A DNA stretch of 8,335 nt, from assembly GCA_028290595.1 (NCBI GenBank), contig JAQGJO010000484.1, positions 1-8,335 of the forward strand. Direction: 5' to 3'. Shown here one piece after another: positions 1 to 5,887 of this stretch. The notes under the pieces are model-generated. The model was not told where the DNA came from. It made no database searches and worked only from the letters and a program-made list of their open reading frames with translations. Positions within the stretch are counted from its first letter, which is position 1. The number at the start of each line of letters is the position of its first letter. This DNA comes from Hyphomicrobiales bacterium. Its GTDB lineage: Bacteria > Pseudomonadota > Alphaproteobacteria > Rhizobiales > Beijerinckiaceae. The translations under genes were made by a program, and so were the position numbers.

Positions 1-1217
1 AGATGGCGGAGCGCGGGTTCTTTGACATGGTGTTTGTCGCCGACGTCTTCTCGTTGACGCCTGACGGCATGCGCGCCGATTCGTTTCGGTTCGAGCCGAT
101 TACGCTGCTCTCCGGGCTGGCGATGACGACGAGCAAGATCGGGCTCGTGGCGACGGCGACGACGTCTTTTAACGAGCCTTACAATGTCGCTCGAAAGTTT
201 GCCTCGCTCGACCATATGAGCAACGGCCGCGCGGGGTGGAATATCGTGACGTCGTCGTCGCCGCTCGAGGCGTTCAACTTCGGCCTCGAGGAGCATCTCA
301 ATCATGCGGAGCGCTACCGCAGAGCCCATGAGTTCGTCGACGTCGTGCGCGGGCTTTGGGATAGCTGGGACGATGATGCGATTGGCATCGACAAGGCCGA
401 GGGGATTTTCTTCGACCCTGAGAAGATGCATATGCTCAATCATAAAGGGGCTCACTACAAGGTTCGCGGCCCGCTCAGCATTCCGCGCAGCCCGCAAGGC
501 CACCCCATTCTTGTCCAGGCTGGATCATCGGAAGACGGCAAGAGCCTGGCCGCCGAATTCGCCGAAGTGATTTTCACGATCCAGCGGGATCTTGCCGAGG
601 CGCAGGCGTTTTATGCCGACGTCAAGGCAAAGGCCGTTTCCTTCGGCCGCGACCCGCAGCATGCGCTCATCATGCCTGGTGTCTTGCCGATCGTCGGGCG
701 CACGCGGCAGGAGGCGCAGGACCGTTACGAGCAATTGCAGGCGCTGATCCATCCGCAAGCCGGGCTGGCGGCGTTGTCGCGCACGCTTGGCGCCGACCTG
801 ACCGGCGTCGATGTGGATGGCCCATTGCCCGACATCACCGGCGCCAAATTATTAGAGACCCGGGCGCTTGGCATGGTGCAGACCGCGCGTCGCGATGGGC
901 TGACCGTCCGTCAGGTGTACGAGCGCCTGGTGGTGTCGAAAGGCCACCGCATCGTCATCGGCACCGCAGCGGACATCGCCGACACGTTGCAGGAGTGGTT
1001 CGAGGCCGGCGCCGCCGATGGGTACAACATCATGCCGGCTAACATGCCGAACGGTCTCACCGATTTCGTTGAGCTTGTCATCCCGGAACTGCAGCGCCGC
1101 GGTCTGTTCCGCAATGCCTATCGCGGCAATACGCTGCGCGACCATCTGGGTTTGCCGAGGCCGGCCGATCTAGCGACGCCCGTTTCGCTGGAACAGACGG
1201 CCGCTCGCGTCGGTTAA
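1..1217 (+). CDS. FMN-dependent monooxygenase, NtaA/SnaA/DszA family (5' partial)
   Basis: This is a two-component flavin monooxygenase of the bacterial-luciferase superfamily. Family members take FMNH2 from a separate reductase and oxidatively open substrates such as nitrilotriacetate, EDTA, dibenzothiophene sulfone or dimethyl sulfide. Counting from the ATG at position 3, the visible hallmarks are FFDMVFVADVF (6-16), FEPITLLSGLA (30-40), IGLVATATTSFNEPYNVARK (46-65), LDHMSNGRAGWNIVTSS (69-85), HAERYRRAHEFVDVVRGLWD (101-120) and GHPILVQAGSSEDG (166-179). In this family MAERGFFD lies inside the first beta-alpha unit and is preceded by roughly 40 residues, so the ATG at 3 is almost certainly internal and the true start lies upstream of the window. 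The reading frame ends at TAA 1215-1217. It is followed after 148 bp by a solute-binding protein gene and then a TauD-like gene, which points to oxidative use of an imported organic sulfur or nitrogen compound. The family is clear; the substrate cannot be told. No flavin reductase is in the window. Confidence 0.93.
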   Translation, partial: MAERGFFDMVFVADVFSLTPDGMRADSFRFEPITLLSGLAMTTSKIGLVATATTSFNEPYNVARKFASLDHMSNGRAGWNIVTSSSPLEAFNFGLEEHLNHAERYRRAHEFVDVVRGLWDSWDDDAIGIDKAEGIFFDPEKMHMLNHKGAHYKVRGPLSIPRSPQGHPILVQAGSSEDGKSLAAEFAEVIFTIQRDLAEAQAFYADVKAKAVSFGRDPQHALIMPGVLPIVGRTRQEAQDRYEQLQALIHPQAGLAALSRTLGADLTGVDVDGPLPDITGAKLLETRALGMVQTARRDGLTVRQVYERLVVSKGHRIVIGTAADIADTLQEWFEAGAADGYNIMPANMPNGLTDFVELVIPELQRRGLFRNAYRGNTLRDHLGLPRPADLATPVSLEQTAARVG

Positions 1218-1355
1218 CGGTCACGCAACGGCTCCTGGATTCCCGCCGCCGGCCGCACGGTCACTCATAGACCAACTGGATGAGCGCCATAAACGGTTTC
1301 ATCGATGACAGGGAGATAGATCTGGCATTTGATTGCGAGCGTCTCATCCGCTTTC

Positions 1356-1360
1356 AAGGA
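1356..1360 (+). promoter_or_regulatory. Ribosome binding site deciding the start of the solute-binding protein
   Basis: AAGGA lies five bases before the ATG at 1366. The frame is also open from a TTG at 1333, but no purine-rich site precedes that codon. The ATG also places the twin-arginine motif at residues 9-10, as expected for a Tat signal, so 1366 is preferred. Confidence 0.7.
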
Positions 1361-1365
1361 TTGCC

Positions 1366-2370
1366 ATGGTCAACGGTTCGATCGCATCCCGTCGCAACGT
1401 CTTAAAATTAGGCGCTGGCGCCCTCGCGATAGGCGCTGGAGCGCGGCCTCGACCAGCCCGCGCCGCGACGAAACTGCGTGTGCTGCTCAATTTCTTCCCA
1501 GAGGCCAGCCACGGCTATCTCTTCCAGGCGGTCGCTACAGGGCTATATGAAAAGGCCGGCCTCGATGTCGAGATCAAATCCGGCGGCCCGCAGATCAACG
1601 GCATGCAACTGCTGTCGGCCGGCGAAGTCGACATCGCCATGGGCGCCGCGATCACCGTCATTAATGGCATTGAACGTGGCGTGCCTGCCTGCGTCATCAT
1701 GCCGAGCTTTCAATTCGATCCGCAGGTCGTCGTCACCCGGCCGGATATCGCCGGCCTTGCCGACCTCAAGGGCCACAAGATATTCGTCACCACCCTGGGG
1801 CGATCAAGCTACTGGCTGTGGCTGAAAAACCGCTTCGGCTTCACGGACGATCAGGTCGGCGCCTATACCGGCAACCTGCAGCCGTTCATTCAGGACCCGA
1901 CGGCGGCGCTCGGCGGCGTCATCGAGTCCGAGCCCTACAATCTCCGCAAGGCGGGCGTCGACGTGAAGACGTTCCTGCTCGCGCACGACGGCTATCCGCC
2001 CTACGGATATCCGTTGATCGCCATGCAGAATACGATCAGCAAGGACCGTGACGTGATCAGGCGTTTCGTCCAGGCCTCGCTCGAGGGCTGGAAAAGTCTT
2101 TTTGCCGATCCGACACCCGGTCTCAACCTGCTCAAAAATATGCGCCCCGACGCGACGGACGACTGGAATACGTTTTCCATCGACACCATCAAATCACTCA
2201 AGCTGGTCGATGGCGGCGATGCCCAGACCGGCGGCATCGGCATCATGACCGACGCGCGCTGGAAGACGCTCGGCGATTTCATGATCCAGGTCGGCATGAT
2301 CAAGCCGACCACGGACTGGAAATCGGCCTATACGACGGAGTTCGTGACCGGGTTGAATATCAAGATTTAA
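1366..2370 (+). CDS. ABC transporter solute-binding protein, NMT1/SsuA/TauA type, Tat signal
   Basis: This is a 334-residue periplasmic binding protein of the NMT1/THI5-like (SsuA/TauA) fold, whose relatives deliver sulfonates, nitrate, pyrimidine precursors and similar small molecules to an ABC importer. The N-terminus has a good twin-arginine motif, SRRNVLK (8-14), a hydrophobic stretch (15-25) and a likely cleavage site ARA|A after residue 33, so export in folded form is expected. The mature domain shows typical family blocks: GYLFQAVATGLYEKAGLDVE (50-69), the segment LLSAGEVDIAMG (82-93), LADLKGHKIFVTT (131-143) and YGYPLIAM (213-220). It lies 39 bp before the dioxygenase gene on the same strand and probably shares its mRNA. 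No permease or ATPase gene is visible, so the rest of the importer is either upstream of the window or encoded elsewhere. The ligand is unknown; a sulfonate or other sulfur compound is inferred only from the neighbours. Confidence 0.88.
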   Translation: MVNGSIASRRNVLKLGAGALAIGAGARPRPARAATKLRVLLNFFPEASHGYLFQAVATGLYEKAGLDVEIKSGGPQINGMQLLSAGEVDIAMGAAITVINGIERGVPACVIMPSFQFDPQVVVTRPDIAGLADLKGHKIFVTTLGRSSYWLWLKNRFGFTDDQVGAYTGNLQPFIQDPTAALGGVIESEPYNLRKAGVDVKTFLLAHDGYPPYGYPLIAMQNTISKDRDVIRRFVQASLEGWKSLFADPTPGLNLLKNMRPDATDDWNTFSIDTIKSLKLVDGGDAQTGGIGIMTDARWKTLGDFMIQVGMIKPTTDWKSAYTTEFVTGLNIKI

Positions 2371-2398
2371 TCTGGCGGCGCTTTGCGTGCCTGTTCGG

Positions 2399-2407
2399 GG
2401 AGAAAGG
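2399..2407 (+). promoter_or_regulatory. Ribosome binding site of the TauD-like gene
   Basis: GGAGAAAGG lies just before the ATG at 2410; the GGAG core is seven bases away. It argues for 2410 over the in-frame TTG at 2383, which would place this site inside the coding sequence. Confidence 0.65.
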
Positions 2408-2409
2408 CC

Positions 2410-3285
2410 ATGGCCAGCATATCGGAGACGCGGGAATCGCAATCGCCACGACCGTTCGATGTCGCACCACTCATACCGGGCTTTGGCGTCGAGATTTCCG
2501 GCGTGGATGTGACGACCGCAGACGCACCGACGCTGAACGAGATTGTCTACCTCCTCGAGCACAAAGGCGTTCTGGTGCTGCGCGACCAGTCTCTGTCGCC
2601 TGAGGCGCAACTCGCCTTCACCAGTCTCCTTGGCGTCCCGGCCGGCAACCCCACCCCGGAATTTTCGGTGCCGGGCTATCCGGACGTTTTCGTCATCTCA
2701 AACAAGATCGTTGACGGCAAGCCGATCGGCGACGCCGAAGCCGGCACAGCATGGCACACCGATCTGAACTACGAGGAGCGCCCCGCGGCTTATACAGTGC
2801 TCCATGCGCTCGAAGTCCCGCCTGAAGGGTCGGACACGCAGATCGCCGACACCTGTGCGGCGTGGAATGCCCTGCCGCCGGAACGCCAGGCTGCGATCGA
2901 CGGCCTGCGCGTTGAACACAGTTACGAGAATCTGGCGGCGCGTTCGAACCGCACCTTGAGCGACGAGGAGCGCGCGCTCTATCCGCCCGTGCGGCATCCG
3001 CTGGTCAGACGTCATCCCGCCGACGGCCGCAAAACCCTGTGGGGCATGTCGACGACCACGCCCAACGGCATTGTCGGGATCGACAATCCGGCAGGCAAAG
3101 ACCTGATCCGCGACGTCATGGAGTTCGCGATCCAGGATCACTTCGTCTATACGCATAAATGGCGGGTTGGCGATGTTCTCGTCTGGGACAACCGCTGCAC
3201 GATGCATCGCGGGACGTCTTTCGATACGAAGGCTTTTACGCGCCACGTCCATCGCACCTGGGTGCGCGGAGAAGTTCCGGTCTGA
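2410..3285 (+). CDS. TauD/TfdA-family Fe(II)/2-oxoglutarate-dependent dioxygenase
   Basis: This 291-residue cytoplasmic dioxygenase is close to the 283 residues of E. coli TauD. The family couples decarboxylation of 2-oxoglutarate to hydroxylation of a substrate; in TauD this releases sulfite from taurine. The iron triad is visible as H116-x-D118 in TAWHTDLNY and H266 in DNRCTMHRG. T143 in GSDT lies 25 residues after the aspartate, as T126 does in TauD, and R278 and R282 in RHVHRTW match TauD R266 (2-oxoglutarate) and R270 (substrate acid group), allowing one inserted residue. By eye, other taurine contacts are not kept: the position of TauD N95 is G112, and the region of H70/Y73 reads GNPTPEF. 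The enzyme is therefore probably active, but on another substrate, perhaps another sulfonate, a sulfate ester or an aryloxyalkanoate. It is the last gene of the three-gene run. Its stop is 46 bp from the end of a convergent gene, and I see no clear terminator in that gap. Confidence 0.92.
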   Translation: MASISETRESQSPRPFDVAPLIPGFGVEISGVDVTTADAPTLNEIVYLLEHKGVLVLRDQSLSPEAQLAFTSLLGVPAGNPTPEFSVPGYPDVFVISNKIVDGKPIGDAEAGTAWHTDLNYEERPAAYTVLHALEVPPEGSDTQIADTCAAWNALPPERQAAIDGLRVEHSYENLAARSNRTLSDEERALYPPVRHPLVRRHPADGRKTLWGMSTTTPNGIVGIDNPAGKDLIRDVMEFAIQDHFVYTHKWRVGDVLVWDNRCTMHRGTSFDTKAFTRHVHRTWVRGEVPV

Positions 3286-3331
3286 CAGAGATCGCAAGTC
3301 CGGTGCGCGCAAACCTCTCAGCGAAAACTCT

Positions 3332-4057
3332 TCACTTGCCGCGACGATAAAGCCCGAGAAAGCTCACCCCTGCCCCGCCGCAGCCGGCGTTGTCGACAAC
3401 CAGCAGCCACGCGCCGATGCGCTCCATGCGCACCTTGCAGTCTTGCCCGTAGCTGCTGCCGTCGTCGGTGAAGGCGAGCGTCGCGGTCTGCGGCGCCACT
3501 TGAGGCGTTACTTGTGCCTTGAAGCCGCCGTTGTGGAAATCGCGCGCGGTCGGAACCACCATTTCGCCTTCGATGTTCAGCTTGCCGGCAGCGCCGGACT
3601 TGACGTCGATATGGCCGCCGGGATGACGCCAGGTGCCGAGCCAATCCGCCGTCTTCGGCGAAGGCATCGGGGCGACCGGGGCGAGCGCTGTGGTGGGCAG
3701 CCAGCCGTTGGCCCAGACCTGTTTTTTCGCCAGCGGCGATTGATAGGAGACGCAGGAGAAATCGCCGCGCGCCTCTCCCACAAGCACAAGGTCGCCGGTC
3801 AGGAGATAGTCCTTCTTCTGGCAAGCCTTGGTCGAAGCCGGGCACGTCGAAGCGGTGAAGTCATCGTCGTAGGGACTTTTGACGAAGTTGATGCGCGGAT
3901 GGGCCGTCACCTTCGACACGGTTAACGAACGCTTGTCATCCCCGGCTCCATTGCAATTGGCCGGGTCATACGCATCATAAGCAAACGCCCGTTTGCAACA
4001 AACGCTTGTTTGCGCCAGCACGACACTTAACACGAACACAATGGCTGCTGCGCGCAT
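3332..4057 (-). CDS. Secreted cysteine-rich protein of unknown function
   Basis: This 241-residue protein is not recognised as a named family. A signal peptide is clear: a hydrophobic core AAAIVFVLSVVLA (3-15) and a likely cleavage AFA|YDAY after residue 26, so the product is periplasmic or extracellular. The mature part carries six cysteines (35, 72, 79, 102, 207, 226), enough for three disulfides. Residues 86-125 (LLTGDLVLVGEARGDFSCV, then VWANGWLPTTAL) resemble a bacterial SH3-like beta fold, in which the strand after a GW motif closes the barrel. A Pro-rich linker (127-136) leads to a second, probably all-beta region (137-239, opening WLGTWRHPGGHIDV). The start is supported by GGGAG six bases upstream on the minus strand (4064-4068). 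It is divergent from the outer-membrane protein gene and convergent with the dioxygenase gene. A cell-envelope role is inferred from export and the SH3-like part only. Confidence 0.75.
   Translation of the reverse strand: MRAAAIVFVLSVVLAQTSVCCKRAFAYDAYDPANCNGAGDDKRSLTVSKVTAHPRINFVKSPYDDDFTASTCPASTKACQKKDYLLTGDLVLVGEARGDFSCVSYQSPLAKKQVWANGWLPTTALAPVAPMPSPKTADWLGTWRHPGGHIDVKSGAAGKLNIEGEMVVPTARDFHNGGFKAQVTPQVAPQTATLAFTDDGSSYGQDCKVRMERIGAWLLVVDNAGCGGAGVSFLGLYRRGK
3981..3996. repeat. Perfect 16-bp palindrome within signal-peptide codons
   Basis: GCAAACGCCCGTTTGC has two perfect 7-bp arms (3981-3987 and 3990-3996) around CC. It overlaps codons of about residues 21-26 of the secreted cysteine-rich protein. 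It could be a protein-binding operator placed downstream of the start, an mRNA hairpin, or a coincidence in a coding region. Confidence 0.5.
3996..4013. repeat. Second, imperfect inverted repeat adjoining the 16-bp palindrome
   Basis: AACAA-ACGC-TTGTT (3997-4010) is a perfect 5-bp inverted repeat. It extends to GCAACAA against TTGTTTGC if one base is bulged. It shares the GCAAAC/GTTTGC half-site words with the neighbouring palindrome, giving four related half-sites in about 33 bp. Confidence 0.4.
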
Positions 4058-4076
4058 CCTTGTCTCCCAGGAAGAA

Positions 4077-4096
4077 CTTGAATCTGCCTATTCAAG
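4077..4096. repeat. Inverted repeat upstream of the secreted-protein gene, operator-like
   Basis: CTTGAA and TTCAAG (4077-4082 and 4091-4096) are separated by eight bases. The repeat sits 20-39 bp upstream of the minus-strand start at 4057, just downstream of a possible promoter. A third CTTGAA occurs at 4119-4124. It could bind a dimeric regulator; nothing shows which. Confidence 0.35.
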
Positions 4097-4100
4097 CAGC

Positions 4101-4129
4101 ATAATTGTACCACAGCGACTTGAAATCAA
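4101..4129 (-). promoter_or_regulatory. Possible sigma70-type promoter of the secreted-protein gene
   Basis: On the minus strand TTGATT (4129-4124) is followed after 17 bases by AATTAT (4106-4101), which matches the -10 consensus at four of six positions. This would start transcription near 4094, within the CTTGAA inverted repeat. The match is moderate and rests on spacing and position only. Confidence 0.3.
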
Positions 4130-4244
4130 CGCTTTGCTGCGCCTGCCAATTGCGGGGGGCGAACGACATTCGAGCTTCGTCAAGATCCGACCAGCTGATC
4201 CATTTTTGCAACAGCGTGGCGCAAACAGAACTTCGGTCTTGCTA

Positions 4245-4260
4245 CGCGATTGCGCGATTA
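4245..4260. repeat. Tandem 8-bp repeat upstream of the outer-membrane protein gene
   Basis: CGCGATTG (4245-4252) is followed directly by CGCGATTA (4253-4260), about 85-100 bp before the start codon at 4344. It could be a regulator site. The AT-rich stretch just after it (4267-4281, with two TATTCT words at 4271 and 4276) is the most likely -10 area for this gene, but no clear -35 at proper spacing is seen. Confidence 0.3.
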
Positions 4261-4343
4261 GCTGCATTGATATTCTATTCTCTGAAATCGACTGCGAGAC
4301 ATTTCGATTCGGCCCAAATCCATTTTGAAGCAAGGAAGCTAAG

Positions 4344-5048
4344 ATGAAGAAGTTGACCCTGGCATTCGCCGCCCTGCTCGGCACCACGGCCCTCGCCGCC
4401 GCCGCTGATCTGCCGTCGCGCGGCTATGCGCCGGCGCCCGTTTATGCTGCTCCGATCTTCACCTGGACCGGTTTCTACATCGGTCTGAACGCCGGCTACG
4501 GCGGCGACAAGAATTCGTACTCGATCAATGGTCTCGGCAATATCGCCAGCATTACTTCGGGCGGCTTCATCGGCGGTGGCCAGATTGGTTATAACTGGCA
4601 GGCCGGTGCATTCATTTATGGTCTGGAAGCTGACCTCCAGGCCACAAACATCGAAGGCAAGGTGACGATCATCGGCATCGGCCTCGGTTCGAAGCTCGAC
4701 TACCTCGGCACCGTTCGCGCCCGCTTCGGCTATGCGTTCACCGATCGCGCCTTCGTCTATGCAACCGGTGGTCTTGCCTACGGCCGCGTCAAGACGAACA
4801 TCGCCAACATCATCAGCTTCGGCGGCACCAACACCGGCTGGACCGCTGGTGCGGGCATCGAATACGCCCTGACGCAGAACTGGTCGCTGAAGACCGAATA
4901 CCTGTATGTCGACCTCGGCACCAAGAGCAGCTTCCTGGGCCTCGGCAACCTCTCCGTTGGCGTCAAGAACCACGAGCACATCGTGCGCGCTGGTCTGAAC
5001 TACCGCTTCAACTGGGGTGGTCCGTCGGCTGTCATCGCCAAGTATTGA
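4344..5048 (+). CDS. Outer-membrane beta-barrel protein, Omp31-like porin family
   Basis: This 234-residue protein belongs to the small eight-stranded beta-barrel proteins abundant in Rhizobiales (Omp31/Omp25 relatives). The signal peptide MKKLTLAFAALLGTTALAAA ends at about residue 20, before ADLPSRGY. A short Pro/Ala-rich leader (23-37) is followed by the family signature FTWTGFYIGLNAGYGG (39-54). Alternating aromatic and polar strands follow, such as GGGQIGYNWQ (77-86), LGTVRARFGYAF (121-132), FVYATGGLAYG (137-147) and the C-terminal strand HIVRAGLNYRFNW (213-225). A short tail, GGPSAVIAKY, comes after the usual terminal aromatic residue and is common in this subfamily. AAGGA at 4332-4336 gives a good ribosome site seven bases before the ATG. 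The strong preference for GGC, ACC and AAG codons and the strong terminator suggest high expression. It probably supports envelope structure or diffusion of small solutes; a true porin function is not shown by the sequence. Confidence 0.92.
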   Translation: MKKLTLAFAALLGTTALAAAADLPSRGYAPAPVYAAPIFTWTGFYIGLNAGYGGDKNSYSINGLGNIASITSGGFIGGGQIGYNWQAGAFIYGLEADLQATNIEGKVTIIGIGLGSKLDYLGTVRARFGYAFTDRAFVYATGGLAYGRVKTNIANIISFGGTNTGWTAGAGIEYALTQNWSLKTEYLYVDLGTKSSFLGLGNLSVGVKNHEHIVRAGLNYRFNWGGPSAVIAKY

Positions 5049-5092
5049 TCTGACACGCGCTTCGCACCCGCGAATCGCATAAGTCATTCGAG

Positions 5093-5124
5093 AAACCCGG
5101 CCCTTGCGGCCGGGTTTTTCTTTT
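5093..5124 (+). terminator. Strong intrinsic terminator of the outer-membrane protein gene
   Basis: A perfect 10-bp stem, AAACCCGGCC (5093-5102) pairing with GGCCGGGTTT (5108-5117), encloses the loop CTTGC. It runs into TTTTTCTTTT (5115-5124). It lies 44 bp after the stop codon at 5048. Confidence 0.93.
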
Positions 5125-5285
5125 GCGGGGTTTTTCTGGGCGAGTTTTCTTGAGCGAGTTTCCTGGAAACCTACAAGATCGCCTCTGCAGACTAGAGCAT
5201 GGCTACGTCAGGTGCTGCGAGAGAACAAAACTCCGTGAGATTTGCAGTATTCAAGGCCAAATTGCGCATAAGCCTCGTCAACCTG

Positions 5286-5299
5286 TTGACTTTTATCAA
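5286..5299 (+). promoter_or_regulatory. FNR/FixK-type box upstream of the orphan HTH-like gene
   Basis: TTGACTTTTATCAA fits the pattern TTGA-N6-TCAA of the CRP/FNR-family regulators FNR, Anr and rhizobial FixK, and differs from the ideal TTGAT-N4-ATCAA at one base. Its centre is 5292.5. A -10-like hexamer TATGAG at 5323-5328 would start transcription near 5335, putting the box about 42 bp upstream, the usual distance for class II activation by this family. The surrounding 5286-5312 segment is very AT-rich and also contains the overlapping palindrome TTTTATCAATAAAA (5291-5304). That the site works as an anaerobic or microaerobic switch is inference. Confidence 0.55.
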
Positions 5300-5344
5300 T
5301 AAAATATTTGATCTGCCTGCAGTATGAGAGCGGGGGCTTTCGAT

Positions 5345-5827
5345 ATGGACATGTGGGAGCCGGTCTTTTCTCAGGTACAAGTCGCTCGGGCGACCGGCCT
5401 GGAATCGACTCAAAAAATGCGCCTTTGGTTCGACCGCAAGCAACTCAAATTCACTGAGTGCAAATCGGACTCTAAACTGGCGCTTCGCTTATCGGCGCGC
5501 ATGGCCCTGCATGTGGCGATCATGAACGCAGCGACCGCGCAATGGGTGCCCCCCGTGGTTGCCAATCTCGCCGCCACGACCTTTCTGGAGGCCGGCAGTA
5601 CGGACCTGCAAACCAGTGCCATCCGCCTTCCAGGCGAGTTGTTTGCAGAGCCCTGGACGGTCCTGGCAATTCCGCGATTGGGCAAGCCGCGCGTTTTGCA
5701 TTTGCCTGTGGAGAGCGGCCTCGTCGCGATCTCCGGCCATGAATATACGGCCAGTGGCTTCACGATGATTGTGCTCGATCACATCTATCGCGAGGTCGTC
5801 ACGCGGCTGTACGAGTTCTCGAAATGA
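5345..5827 (+). CDS. Orphan small protein with MerR-like N-terminal helix-turn-helix segment
   Basis: No named family is recognised in this 160-residue protein. Residues 7-36 (VFSQVQVARATGL, then MRLWFDRKQLKF) follow the pattern of a MerR-type helix-turn-helix, with an Ala-Thr-Gly turn, a Trp where MerR proteins have an aromatic in their WxR/YYxR stretch, and a short wing. The rest (48-160) has a helical stretch LRLSARMALHVAIMNAAT, a central part with GELFAEPWTVLAIPR (100-114), a beta-rich stretch and a C-terminal helix LDHIYREVVTRLYEF. There are no membrane segments and one cysteine. Another ATG in frame at 5324 lacks a ribosome site and would lie upstream of the transcription start inferred from the FNR/FixK box. 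The ATG at 5345 follows GAGAGCGGGGG (5326-5336), and 5351 is also possible. Its composition is less GC-biased than its neighbours. A transcription-factor role is a guess from the N-terminus. Confidence 0.7.
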   Translation: MDMWEPVFSQVQVARATGLESTQKMRLWFDRKQLKFTECKSDSKLALRLSARMALHVAIMNAATAQWVPPVVANLAATTFLEAGSTDLQTSAIRLPGELFAEPWTVLAIPRLGKPRVLHLPVESGLVAISGHEYTASGFTMIVLDHIYREVVTRLYEFSK

Positions 5828-5828
5828 G

Positions 5829-5863
5829 CCGTCGACCTTCCAAGGATATAGGAAGGTCGACGG
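5829..5863. terminator. Perfect 13-bp stem-loop between convergent genes
   Basis: CCGTCGACCTTCC (5829-5841) pairs perfectly with GGAAGGTCGACGG (5851-5863) around a nine-base loop, AAGGATATA. It starts one base after the stop at 5827 and lies 24 bp from the end of the convergent gene. It is a likely transcript-end hairpin for both strands. Neither side has a clean T-run (the plus side reads ACCTTTCAGTTCTT), so efficient intrinsic termination is uncertain and 3'-end protection is an alternative. Confidence 0.7.
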
Positions 5864-5887
5864 ACCTTTCAGTTCTTATATCCCCGC

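Noticed and set aside
1333..1365. TTG at 1333 as start of the solute-binding protein
   Set aside because: No ribosome site precedes it, while AAGGA precedes the ATG at 1366, which also gives a normal Tat signal length.
1218..1365. Possible promoter or terminator between the monooxygenase and the binding-protein gene
   Set aside because: Only a twice-occurring CGGTCAC word was seen; there is no stem-loop with a T-run and no convincing -35/-10 pair.
3167..3925. 252-codon open frame on the + strand across the end of the dioxygenase gene and opposite the secreted-protein gene
   Set aside because: It overlaps two better-supported genes and its translation shows only low-complexity Arg/Ala/Gly composition.
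4275..5087. 270-codon open frame on the - strand opposite the outer-membrane barrel gene
   Set aside because: The + strand frame has a signal peptide, family signature, ribosome site and terminator; the antisense product has no such support.
5130..5165. Imperfect direct repeat GCGAGTTTTCTTG / GCGAGTTTCCTGG after the terminator
   Set aside because: It has only two short copies with mismatches and no link to a gene or promoter; it is probably chance.
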